Assembly: GCF_000003815.2 (NCBI RefSeq)
Contig: NC_049990.1
Coordinates: forward strand, 14,179,059-14,215,817
Source of the DNA: Branchiostoma floridae
Taxonomy: Eukaryota; Chordata; Leptocardii; Amphioxiformes; Branchiostomatidae
Length of the DNA: 36,759 bases
Direction: 5' to 3'
Notes under the pieces: model-generated
Databases searched by the model: none
What the model was told of the DNA's origin: nothing
Seen by the model: only the letters and a program-made list of their open reading frames with translations
Translations under genes and position numbers: made by a program
Shown here: positions 11,601-19,670 of the stretch, one piece after another
Layout: each line of letters begins with the position of its first letter
Position numbering within the stretch: position 1 is the first letter of the stretch

Positions 11601-14600
11601 AGGCCCTATTCCGTAACGATGCTGTCAAATTTGAAGAATTTCTTAAGGTACGTTTTTAGATACGATATTTTGACACGGAAATGATGCAATAGCCATACAA
11701 TGGCATCATTTCCGTGTCAAAATAGCGTATCCAGCATGCTCCGGACGTCCTAAGAACTGTTGTGACTTATGGGGAGCCAATGGAATAGTCAATTTTGCAA
11801 CGGGATGTTCCGTAATAAGTCCATTCTGTACTGTGTGGAGAAATCAAAATTAAACAAAGTCTATTAACACTAGGATAATTTTGGATGGTCGCATCTCAGC
11901 AATTAAAGGAACAGTCAATTTTTGCATTTGGAGGGAGATGGAATGAAACATGTTGTTTTTGTTTGGGAGCAATTGTCCAAATTTTGTAGTGACTAAAAAT
12001 TTTCGCAAATGGTACTGATAGATGTAACTTAAAAATTATAGGTTGCAAGAGTTTTCATTGTTTTTGCATCAGCCACAAGTTTTGTACCTATTTTTCAGAA
12101 TGTACTCCTTGGACTCGCTGGTTTAACCGTGACGATCCCAGCGGTACCGCTGACAATGAACTGCTGTCCTACCTTTGGCAGGAGAACCCCGGAGAAATCT
12201 GCTTCGTCCCCTCGGCTATTCAGGCTCGCGTCCGCGGGACTCACATACAGGCCTTCCAGACGGGACAGCAGTTCCATTCATTTGACGAGGCAGTCGGCTT
12301 TCTTTGCCGGAACTCCGACCAAAGCGATGGGTCCTGCCTGGACTATGAAGTGCGCTTCTGCTGTGAACCTGGTACATGAGTATACATTACCTTCAGTCTT
12401 TGCTAATTGGCTCTCTTCGCCCATGTAAGGAAGGTATATTTCACAGTAGGTATCGGAATGAAATGCACTTCTAATCGACCTCCGACAATCGCTGAACGAC
12501 CTACAATTAGACGCGTTGCTCAGTGGTCACACGGTGAACGCCAAGTGATCGTCCGGAGACCAGTAGGGTCGGCACGATCTCCATGAAATGTTTCAATTGA
12601 TCAAACCAAACGCTTAACTAAGTTTACCGAGGAAACAGTCGCTCAATAAGCGCTGAGTGTTTGCTGAGCGCGCGTAAGGTAAGGACAAGAAACGTCCTGC
12701 ACAAATTGTAGACATTAAGAGTTAACTAAGTTATTGATACAATGAAGTCACGTATGCCGCGCTTTCGTGTGACGTGTTCGTTATAGGTCGGACGTCACGT
12801 ATTTTACGTCCCATGTGACGTGAATTTTGGTGAAACGTCACATATATAGCTCCCGAATTTTTCAAACAAATATATTGCCATACACAGTAAATAAGGGTTA
12901 CGAACGTCTTGACTTCAAGTGTCACGTAACCACGTTGGGATGGGGTATGTGTTGTATCTGGATCGTAGCCCTATCCCAGACACGGCCCAGGCAACGTCCT
13001 GGAGCAGGGCGCATCCAAGATAAACAACGGTGTATATCCAGAACGTGTTCTTGGGGGGAGGAGCTTCCCGTTTAAGAGGGCGGAAACTATCTTGCATGTC
13101 AATGCCACTATCTTTGTAACTCCGCTCACGAGGTTAAGAAAGAATTCTCTTTATTTTTCAACTCCTGGTACAGAACTAAACGAATGATGGAAAGTGATAT
13201 TTTTATGTTCACATGCTACTAACACATCAGCTTCCCCAAAGCTTTCCTTACCATTTTATGTAGGAAATGTTAGTCAAGATGGGATAAATTCACGGTTTTT
13301 AAAACAATTTCACGACAAATGCTAATTGCGTGCTAATAGCATCCATATGACGTCCCTATTCCGACAGATCAACATTATAATCCAGAATGTGGACCGGGCC
13401 GTATTATGTATATTCAGGATGTGGAAGAGGCCGTATTAAACTGCATATCCATAACCTCCTGCTTGGTTTGACTGTTCTGGATATCAAGGATGTGAAACGG
13501 GCAAAAAATGGAAAAATGCCACCATCTGGATTCTATTAACACGTAATCATCGAGAAATAGTAGCTCTGTTAGGAATAGGAAATTTTCTTCAATTTATACA
13601 TTTATATACAAATGACAGTGCCGATCATATTCCTCCTACTTGGATAGGTGTAAATGTGGCCCTGGGAAAGACAGCGTTTCAAACAAGCTACAGTGGGCCT
13701 GGCGGCAGCGTTGCAGTAGACGGGAACACCGCTACCGACTACTTTTCAGGTTCCTGTACACACACTATACTAGAAGGAGAGGCTAATCCAGCCTGGTGGG
13801 TGGATCTCGGACAATCTTATGTGGTTGACAGGTACGTACAGGTTGACAGGTGTGTACGTATCTCAGCAATTACGGCAAATATGCAAATGAATCAAGTCCC
13901 CTTACACAAACGAGCACGTACACACACAAGCGCATTAAGAAAAAAACTGTACTACACTTGCATAGGGATCACCAGGTAATTGTGGCTTCTTTCGTTGATC
14001 CATCCTCTTTACAATTATTGTACCAAAGACTGTTTTCTCAAAGTGCATTAAGTGTTCATTTACAATATAGCATATAAAGGAGTTAAACTAAATGTGTGTA
14101 CGTGTGTGTGTGTGTGTGTTTAATGCCTTTTAGAATTAGAAATCTTTAGCAACACGCATATGAATGTATTTTGTATTCTCTTAAAGTGAATGGGCCATAG
14201 CATACTTTGCAGATGAAAAGCTCAAGATGCAGATCCCAATATTGTTAGCAAGTATAGTGGATGTGGGTCTATAGATATTTTCAGGTATTATGTAGCGTTT
14301 CATAGGACCGTTCATTCAAACATACGGTGTATAAAATTAAAATGCCTTTGTACTGATTCTAATATTTACAGAGTGGTCATCTTCAACCGCCAAGACTGTT
14401 GCGCTGAACGACTCAACCCGTTTAACATCCACATCGGGGACTCCCCCCAGGTGACCACGAACCCCAGGTGTGGTGGTGACATTCAGATCGACGTGAGCCA
14501 GCCGGCCATCTCCGTCTCCTGTCGGGGGATGAAGGGTCGCTATGTGGGCGTACGTCTTCCCGGAGCCTCCCGAGTACTGACCCTGTGCGAAGTCCAAATA

Positions 14601-15476
14601 TTTCCATGTAAGCCTTCAATTTCAAATTTCATTTGCTATATTTAGTTTGTATAGAATACAACACAGTGCATCTCACTAGTGGTACCTGCCTCACTGCATG
14701 TAGGATCTGGTGTGCTTAAGTCTTCATATCAAGTCACCTATTGACGCATGTACGATTTATATCTAAAATTCCTTGATCAAAAGTTCACAACAATCAACTT
14801 TATGGGTAATGCACCCTTACAGATAACTGATGCTGTAATGCTTTGGCGAAAGGAATCAGGTTGTTAGTTGGAGTCAAAAACTTTTGTAAGTGATCTCTAC
14901 AGTAACACAACCCCGATCTTCTGTTGGACTGATTTTCACGGTAATAAAGAATCCTGGACTCCTAATGCTAGTTCTGGAAATTCGAATGTTTCTCTTGAAT
15001 TTGACGGTAATGACTACAACCCTTAAAGAAGGGGTGCCCACTTAGCCCCTTGTAAATAAGAGATTTATGTCGCATTCATACGCATATACAAATGATCCTG
15101 AAGCATTTATGGGCATTATCATGTGTCGACAGTAAAAAAAAGTAACCAAATGTCTTCTTATTTTTAAGATTACCCGATGATGTTGAAGAATCTTGGCTGT
15201 TGGGAAGATCAGTATGACCGGGCTATCTCGATGATGGAGGGTACAGATCCCCGATTGGACGGCCACTCGTACTTGCTGCGTACCGACCCTATCAAGAAAT
15301 GCTACCAAGTGGCAAAGGATCGCGGTTACAAAGTCTTCGCCGTGCAGGATAGTGGCCAATGCTTTTCTTCTGCAACAGCTGCAGATACTTACAGAAAGTA
15401 CGGTCCTTCAACGCGGTGTACCGAAGGCGAGGGCGGGTTTTGGAGCAACAATGTGTATGAAATCATCGATGCATGA
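2566..15476 (+). CDS. Gene A: secreted EGF / WxxW / F-type lectin protein (12 exons)
   Basis: Predicted secreted multidomain lectin. Joined exons: 2566-2699, 3107-3258, 3904-4029, 5393-5530, 6569-6718, 6843-6980, 11148-11297, 11421-11558, 12099-12371, 13648-13831, 14372-14607, 15169-15476. They total 2127 bases, exactly divisible by three, with phase kept at every junction: 708 residues. Order: signal peptide (about 1-22), helical segment (to 95), six EGF-like modules (96-375), WxxW domain (376-466), F-type lectin domain (467-606), four-cysteine 'GCW' domain (607-708). The lectin domain has the fucose-binding signature: His in 'SCTHT', then 'NRQDCCAERL' with both Arg and the adjacent Cys pair. 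The start is supported by in-frame TAA and TAG stops just upstream of ATG 2566. Compared with gene B it lacks one EGF module and has WxxW where B has F5/8C. A LINE, a SINE and a gap lie in its introns. Expression is not shown by sequence. Glycan recognition is known for the F-type family; a defence role is inference. Confidence 0.85.
3107..3258 (+). CDS. Gene A exon 2: N-terminal helical segment
   Basis: Acceptor ttgcag, donor gtaaga at 3259; enters in phase 2 and leaves in phase 1. Encodes a cysteine-free, charged, probably helical stretch (for example WVDRLQEVEGHLEHVLRKG) that could be a short coiled coil for oligomerisation. I do not recognise the family. Exon length and reading frame are the same in gene B. 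Confidence 0.8.
3904..4029 (+). CDS. Gene A exon 3: EGF-like module 1 (GC donor)
   Basis: 42-residue EGF-like module with six cysteines, starting SCLANPCDTKASC and ending GTGCSG. Phase 1-1. The acceptor is ggcag at 3903. The donor is AG/GCAAGT, a GC-AG intron, where gene B has AG/GTGTTA. Confidence 0.85.
4967..5303 (-). mobile_element. tRNA-derived SINE in the EGF1-EGF2 intron
   Basis: Read on the minus strand, the head holds a pol III box A (tagcgcagcgg, 5275-5285) and a box B (ggttcgtatcc, 5232-5242), followed by a non-tRNA tail. The tail includes two direct copies of caggtgcgaccaagaaact near 5116 and 5149. The segment is missing from the matching intron of gene B, where 'accaagtata' runs straight into 'atgtagaag', so it probably inserted after the duplication. 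It is not a functional tRNA gene: the acceptor arms do not pair. Confidence 0.75.
5393..5530 (+). CDS. Gene A exon 4: EGF-like module 2
   Basis: 46-residue, six-cysteine EGF-like module, starting DMDACLANPCDAKATC. Phase 1-1, donor gtaagt. Contains ALNATC, an N-glycosylation sequon that gene B lacks (LDATC). The usual Glu of calcium-binding EGF (DxDEC) is Ala here, so calcium binding is doubtful. Confidence 0.88.
6569..6718 (+). CDS. Gene A exon 5: EGF-like module 3
   Basis: 50-residue EGF-like module, longer in the last loop (GLAKWHEGTSGCSG). Phase 1-1; acceptor acatag, donor gtacta. Shares length and loop type with exon 7 (module 6), which fits an internal block duplication. Confidence 0.87.
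6843..6980 (+). CDS. Gene A exon 6: EGF-like module 4
   Basis: 46-residue EGF-like module (DMGACLDNPCHTKATC, ending SGSGCSG). Phase 1-1, acceptor cacag, donor gtacat. The CLDNPCHTK variant is shared with module 7 of this gene. Confidence 0.87.
7060..9190 (-). mobile_element. 5'-truncated non-LTR retrotransposon (CR1/Jockey-like LINE)
   Basis: Minus-strand LINE remnant of about 2.1 kb in the intron after EGF module 4. In element order: linker before the RT domain (9122-8871), RT palm N-terminus (8853-8437, with TAVPKKP and SQNQHGFSPKH), RT core with GVPQGG and the catalytic YADD (8347-8000), and thumb/C-terminal region (7891-7481, FIRPILEYASPVR). The frames are broken, and the endonuclease domain is absent, so it is 5'-truncated and dead. 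The 3' end lies near 7060, where the minus strand reads aataaaacttgaaa. The flanks 'ggttattg' and 'catattg' share a short possible target duplication. The matching intron in gene B runs uninterrupted from 'ggttattg' to 'gagagaac' near 27560, so this insertion is copy-A specific. Confidence 0.85.
9279..9676. other. Assembly gap (398 N)
   Basis: Run of N inside the intron between EGF modules 4 and 6 of gene A. The left flank (9188-9278) aligns with gene B around 27560-27650. The matching interval in gene B holds an extra EGF exon (28420-28557), so an exon could be hidden in or lost around this gap. Confidence 0.99.
9805..10178. mobile_element. Inverted-repeat element with 27-bp subrepeats (MITE-like)
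   Basis: The left end carries two full and one partial tandem 27-bp unit (9805-9831, 9832-9858, 9859 onward), built on gtctttttagcgaatgc. The exact 17-base inverse complement stands at 10162-10178. This is the structure of a small non-autonomous inverted-repeat element. There is no coding content and no equivalent at the matching place in gene B. Element boundaries and superfamily are uncertain. Confidence 0.5.
10179..11147. other. Gene A intron sequence, no gene seen
   Basis: Contains an imperfect ~65-bp direct repeat around 10345-10460 (shared 'aacctacagc' and 'cacaat' motifs) and a 14-G homopolymer at 10894-10907. From about 11020 it realigns with gene B sequence preceding EGF module 6. 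No exon with intact splice sites was found. Confidence 0.5.
11148..11297 (+). CDS. Gene A exon 7: EGF-like module 6 equivalent
   Basis: 50-residue EGF-like module (DTDACLANPCDMNATC, ending LVGASGCSG). Phase 1-1. Contains an NAT sequon. The usual GY before GDG is replaced (SGLMGDG), whereas gene B keeps PGYTGDG. Confidence 0.87.
11421..11558 (+). CDS. Gene A exon 8: EGF-like module 7 equivalent
   Basis: 46-residue EGF-like module (DMDACLDNPCHTKATC, ending NGRGCSG). Acceptor ttacag, donor gtacac, phase 1-1. It is the last EGF before the module that differs between the two genes. Confidence 0.88.
11659..11731. repeat. Near-perfect hairpin (29-bp arms)
   Basis: Arms 11659-11687 and 11703-11731 are inverse complements with a single mismatch, around a 15-base spacer. 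It lies in the intron downstream of gene A exon 8, in sequence without a match in gene B. It could be a fold-back transposon core or a structured intronic RNA element. Confidence 0.75.
12099..12371 (+). CDS. Gene A exon 9: WxxW domain
   Basis: 91-residue domain in one exon, phase 1-1, acceptor tttttcag and donor gtacat. It begins ECTPWTRWFNRDDP and ends CLDYEVRFCCEP, with CFVPSAIQAR and GFLCRNSDQ in between. This matches the WxxW domain of mucins (MUC5AC/MUC2 type) and cartilage intermediate layer proteins, including the name-giving W-T-R-W, a potential C-mannosylation motif. Gene B has an F5/8C domain here instead and no recognisable WxxW exon. Confidence 0.88.
12372..13647. other. Gene A intron after the WxxW exon
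   Basis: No exon recognised. From about 12897 the sequence realigns with gene B near 30936 (gctacgaacgt.ttgact), marking the right edge of the module difference. It contains a two-fold imperfect repeat ending ggccgtatta (about 13380-13437) and several gtgacgt-type palindromes (12770-12845) of unknown meaning. No decayed F5/8C exon was seen. Confidence 0.5.
13648..13831 (+). CDS. Gene A exon 10: F-type lectin domain, first half
   Basis: Begins GVNVALGKTAFQTS, then SVAVDGNTATDYFSGSCTHT and PAWWVDLGQSYVVD. These are the hallmarks of the fucolectin (FTP) fold, including the NxALGK start, the VDGN loop and the fucose-contacting His of CTHT. Enters phase 1, leaves phase 2 (donor gtacgt). After CTHT it has two extra residues relative to gene B. 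Confidence 0.9.
14093..14119. repeat. (TG)n microsatellite
   Basis: Short TG-rich run inside the lectin-domain intron. Gene B carries related GT repeats at this point, split there by a 0.93-kb insertion. Confidence 0.8.
14372..14607 (+). CDS. Gene A exon 11: F-type lectin domain, second half
   Basis: Starts (R)VVIFNRQDCCAERL, the F-type signature with two Arg seven residues apart and the vicinal Cys pair that stacks on bound fucose in eel fucolectin. It ends GRYVGVRLPGAS and LCEVQIFP, as expected for the domain end. Donor gtaagc, phase 1. Confidence 0.92.
15169..15476 (+). CDS. Gene A exon 12: C-terminal 'GCW' domain and stop
   Basis: About 102 residues: NLGCWEDQYDRAISMMEG, then RLDGHSYLLRTDPIKKCYQVA, GYKVFAVQDSGQCFSSA and a final NNVYEIIDA before TGA 15474-15476. 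It has four cysteines, so two disulfides are likely. It resembles a domain found in other marine-invertebrate extracellular proteins and is distantly like WSC, but lacks its CWCG-type core. I cannot name a firm family. Confidence 0.85.
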
Positions 15477-16265
15477 ATCAATCAATCAATGAAGTAGTCA
15501 CTAAGATGTTGTATAGTGAAGATAATCTTTATTTACAACTAAGACATACAATCGCAATTGACGTTTCATTTGCAGTATTTTAACCTTGTATGGGGCAATA
15601 ATGACTTATATTATTCCACACTACAGCCAGATGTCGCTCCTACCGATGACGTCTTATAGTAAAGAATTGTTATATATGAGGTCCAAAAAGTTGAATATTG
15701 TCTCATACATTAAGGCAATTATTGGCCATATATCAAAGACTGTAATTTCTGCTTTGACGTTTTGTCTTGTAGTTGGTTATGAGCAAAGAATTGTTCTATC
15801 TTTTAGGTCAAAAGGTTAAATATTGTTACATACTTTAAGGCAATTATTGGCCATGCACACAAAGACTGTATTGTCAGCTGTGACGTTTTATCCTGCAGTT
15901 GGTCGTGAATAAACAATTGTTCTCCTGTAATTCTCAAACCTAATGAAAATATTCACCAAAACAACTTGGGTTAAAACTCCAAAGAATGGATTTAAATGTA
16001 GACAATGAATGAGATGTTTTGCATCTTGTGTACATTACATGTTGTGATTTAACTTCATAAATTGTTAAGATAATGATGATAATAATATTTTATATATTAT
16101 ATTGGCCCGCTTTTTTAAGTAAAGAAATGTTCATGTGCTTTTGAAATCATTATTCATGAATATAATGTTAGTAGTTTACGCTTTTGATTTCTTTGGAATA
16201 TTAATTCTTTTACAAAATTTTAGTAACAAAAAAAATTGAATTCCTTTTATTATTGTCTTGGTACT
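15477..16265 (+). other. 3' UTR and downstream flank of gene A
   Basis: Contains a tandem ~125-bp repeat (15661-15784 and 15785-15910, third partial unit from 15911), each unit starting aaa.aattgtt. A canonical AATAAA lies at 15908-15913. The whole block is conserved downstream of gene B. Exact transcript end unknown. Confidence 0.6.
15908..15913 (+). terminator. Candidate poly(A) signal, gene A
   Basis: AATAAA at the junction of repeat units 2 and 3, 430 bases after the stop codon. The equivalent AATAAA after gene B (34557-34562) is at the homologous position. Confidence 0.5.
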
Positions 16266-19129
16266 TGGCTTGCAGACAAATAGAGAGGTAGACAGGCGGA
16301 GAGGAGGCCAGACAAGGATACAGACAGACAGTGTTGCAGGCAGACAGAGAGGCAAAGAGACAGGCTTGGAGACAGATATAGAGGTATACAGACAAAGTGG
16401 AAGCCAGGCAAAGATACAGGCGGACAGGGTTGCAGACAGACATAGATCCCGACAGACAGGATTGCAGACAGAAAGAGAGGTAGACAGACAAAAAGGAAGC
16501 CAGACATGGTTGCAGGTAGACAGGCAGGGTTACAGACAGACAGAGAGGCATACAAAGAGGATTGCAGACAGATAGAGAGGTAGACAGACAAAGAGGAATC
16601 CAGACATTGTTGCCGACAAAGTTAGAGGCAGACAGGCAGGCTGGCAGACAGATAGAGAGGTAGCCAGACAAAGTGGAAGCCATACGGGGTGGCAGATAGG
16701 CAGACAGACAGGTAGAGAGACAAAGAGAAAGCTAGACAACGATACAGACAAACTGTTGCAGAGATGCAGGCATACAGGGTTGCAGACAGGTAGACAAAGC
16801 GGAATCCATACAGGACTCCAGACAGACAGAGAGGCAGGCAGACATGCTTGTAGACAGATAGTGAGGTGGGCAGACAAAGAAGAGGCCAGACAAGGATACA
16901 GACAGGCAGTGTTGGAGACAGACAGATAGACAGGCTTGCGGACAGATAGAGAGGTCGACAGACAAAGAGGAAGCCAGACAAGGATACAGACAGATAGTGT
17001 TGCAGGTAGACAGACAGTCAAACTTGCAGACGGACAGACAGGTAGACAGACAAAGAGGTAGCCATACAAGGATATAGATGAGCGGGCTTACAGAAAGACA
17101 AAGAGGCAGACAGGCAGGCTTTTAGACAGATAGAATGGCACACAGACAAATAGGAAGCCAGACATGGTTGCACACAGGCAGGGTTGAGGACGGACAGAGA
17201 GGCAGACAGACAGGCTTGCAGACAGATAGTGAGGTAGACAGACAAACTGGGAGCCAGACACGGTTGCACACAGGCAGGGTTGAGGACGGACAGAGATGCA
17301 GACAGACAGGCTTGCAGACCGATAGAGAGGTAGATAGACAAAGAGAAGGCCAGACAGGGTTTCAGACAGAGAGGCAGACAGACAGGCGTGCAGACAGATA
17401 GTGAGGTGACAGACTGAGTGGAAGCCAGACGGGGTGGCAGACAGACTAAGAGCAGACAGGCAGGCTTAAAGGCAGATAGAGAAGTAGACAAACAAAGAGG
17501 GAGTCATTCGAGTATGCAGACAGTGCTGCAGACAAAGAGGCAGACAGACAAGCTGGCAGAAAGATAGAGAGGTAGGCAGACAAAGCTGAAGAGAAATCGG
17601 GACAACGATACAGACAGGCAGGCTTGCAGACAGATAGAAGGGTAGACAGACATAGAGGAAGCAAGACAAGGATACAGACGGACAGACAGGGTTGCAGACA
17701 AAGGTAGACATACAAAGCGGAAGCTAGACAAGAAAACAAACAGACAGGGTTGCAGATAGACAGAGAGGCAGACTTGAAGACACATAGAGAGCTAGACAGA
17801 CTGAGAGGAAACCGGGCAAGGATAAAGACAGGCAGGCTTGCAGGCAGATAGAGAGGTAGACAGACAAAGAGGGAGCCAGACAAACAGGAAGCCAGGGTTA
17901 CAGACAGGCAGGGTTTAGGACAGAGTGAAAGGCAGACAGACAAGCTTGCAGACAGATAGTGAGGCAGACAGACAAAGAGGGAGCAAGACAGAGATGCCGA
18001 CAAACTGGGTTGTAGACAGACTTAGAGGCAGCCTGAGGCAGACTTGCAGGCAGATAGAGAGTAGACAAAGAGGAAGTCATTCGAGGATGCAGACATTGTT
18101 GCAGACAGAGAGGCAGACAGACAAGCTTGTAGACAGATAGAGAGGTAGACAGACAAAGAAGAAGCCAGACAAGGATACAGACAGTGTTGCAGACAGACAG
18201 TGATGCAGACAGACAAGCTTGCAGACAGATAGAGAGGTAGACAGACATAGAGGAAGCAAGACAGGGTTGCAGACAGTCAGAGAGGTCGACAGACAAGGTT
18301 GTAGACAGATAGAGAGACAGACAAACAAATAGGGAGATAGACAAGGATACAGACAGACAGGGTTGCAGACAAAGGTAGACAGACAAAGAGGAAGCTAGAC
18401 AAGGATAAAAACAGACAAAGTTGCAGATATGCAGACAGGCAGACTTGAAGACACATTTAAAGATAGGTAGACAGACAAATAGAAAGCCGGAAAAGGATAA
18501 AGACAGGCAGGCTTGCAGGTGGATAGGGAGGTAGACAGAGAAATGGGAAGCCAGACAAGGATACAGACAGATAGTTTTGCAGGCGGACAGAGAGGCAGAC
18601 AGACAAGCCTGCAGACCAGGGCTCTAGCCAGCGTCCGTTTTTCCGTCAATTGACGGAAATTTGCTGCGTCTGACGGAAAAATTTTAAAACCAATCCGTCA
18701 ACCTTGACGGACAAAAATCCTTGGTGGAAGCTACAGGCGGCTTGGGGACGCCGTCCACGGCTGTAAAAGCCACACACTGTTTGTTTTGCTATTGTTATGA
18801 TTGTTGACAATGTGTGTCGGCGCCCTTTCGCATACGATAATCTCATTAAAACCCGTTTTTCAAGGTCTCAGTTCAGTCCTTCTAATTACTTTTCGCGTTT
18901 TTCGCGACGATTGTAATTGGCTGACGGAAAAAAATTTCGAGCTGGCTAGAGCCCTGCTGCAGACAGATAGAGAGGGGTCCAGACAAAGAGGAAGCCAGGG
19001 TTGCAGACAGGCAGGGTTTAGGACAGACAGAGAGGCAGACTGACAAGCTTGCAGACAGATAGAGAGGTAGACAGACAAAGAGGAAGCCAGACAGGCAGAC
19101 AGACAGTCTGGCAGACAGATAGACAAAGA
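16266..19129. repeat. GACA-rich minisatellite array A
   Basis: About 2.5 kb of degenerate (GACA)n-derived repeats, interrupted by a MITE at 18617-18956. Higher-order units of roughly 90-100 bp recur, made of 'gcagacagatagagaggtag', 'acagacaaagaggaagccag' and 'acaaggatacagacag' blocks. The reverse strand gives long SVYLSICLQACLSASLSV-like frames; these are repeat artefacts, not genes. A shorter version (34890-35416) follows gene B. Confidence 0.95.
18617..18956. mobile_element. hAT-type MITE with perfect 8-bp target duplication
   Basis: 340-bp non-coding element with 16-bp terminal inverted repeats (CAGGGCTCTAGCCAGC at the left end, its inverse complement at the right end). It is flanked by identical 8-bp duplications ctgcagac (18609-18616 and 18957-18964). 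The CAGGG start and 8-bp duplication are hallmarks of the hAT superfamily. Internally it repeats ttgacgga/tccgtca motifs. It inserted in the GACA array; the ends look intact. Confidence 0.9.
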
Positions 19130-19670
19130 AGCTCGGCTTAAAGTGGATTCCAGAGGATCCCGGAGAAGACAGGGATAAGATCCAGAGAGCATTGGTTGAG
19201 GACAGCCAAGCAGGACCCGTGGTGTCTGCAAAGTAAGGCCATGCTATAGTTTGATAGGCGTCTATAGCTATCTAATCCCAAAAGGTATCTGTTTTGGCCA
19301 AAGACTTATCGTGGCATCTTGTGCTCAATCAGGGAGGATCATAATTTTATTCAATAAATTAAATGCCGCCCTCCTCGTGGATACATTTAAAACACAACAC
19401 AAATTTTTCGTAGAGCTAATATCTTTTAAGAGCAATTTATATTTTCGGGGACAAAGTCAGTGACCCGCGCACATCCGTATAGGAGGTTAACATATGGCTC
19501 TACATGTACGAAGAAACGAGTGCATTAGGAGCAGCACCTGATGTAGGCTTACCTGACGACGAGATGAATGACTGTGAGCAGGAATGTAAGAAATGTTAAG
19601 ACTCGAACAAGGAAGCACCAGGTCAGCATTATCCAGGTACTTGTGGCTCTACAGGACTGCTCAAGAAGCT
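19130..19670. other. Spacer between duplicated units
   Basis: No counterpart in the visible part of unit A and no recognised domain. A short open frame ends in a TAA at 19583 (..NDCEQECKKC), but nothing identifies it as an exon. Confidence 0.4.

Noticed and set aside
12095-12277. Reverse-strand frame over the WxxW exon, and the + strand frame at 12129
   Set aside because: Other-frame shadows; the correct frame, set by splice phase, gives the WxxW domain.
12770-12845. Cluster of gtgacgt/acgtcac motifs resembling CREB-type sites
   Set aside because: Within an intron of gene A, with no counterpart in gene B and no other support; short motifs of this kind arise by chance.
16266-19129. CRISPR-like regular repeats
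   Set aside because: Repeats are degenerate, contiguous, without unique spacers, and in an animal genome.
16210-19231. Many long reverse-strand frames rich in Leu, Ser, Cys and Val (SVYLSICLQ-like), resembling membrane or repeat proteins
   Set aside because: They are open in several frames at once because the DNA is a degenerate GACA-type array with few TA-containing stops on that strand. They have no start context or domain, and the same occurs in array B.
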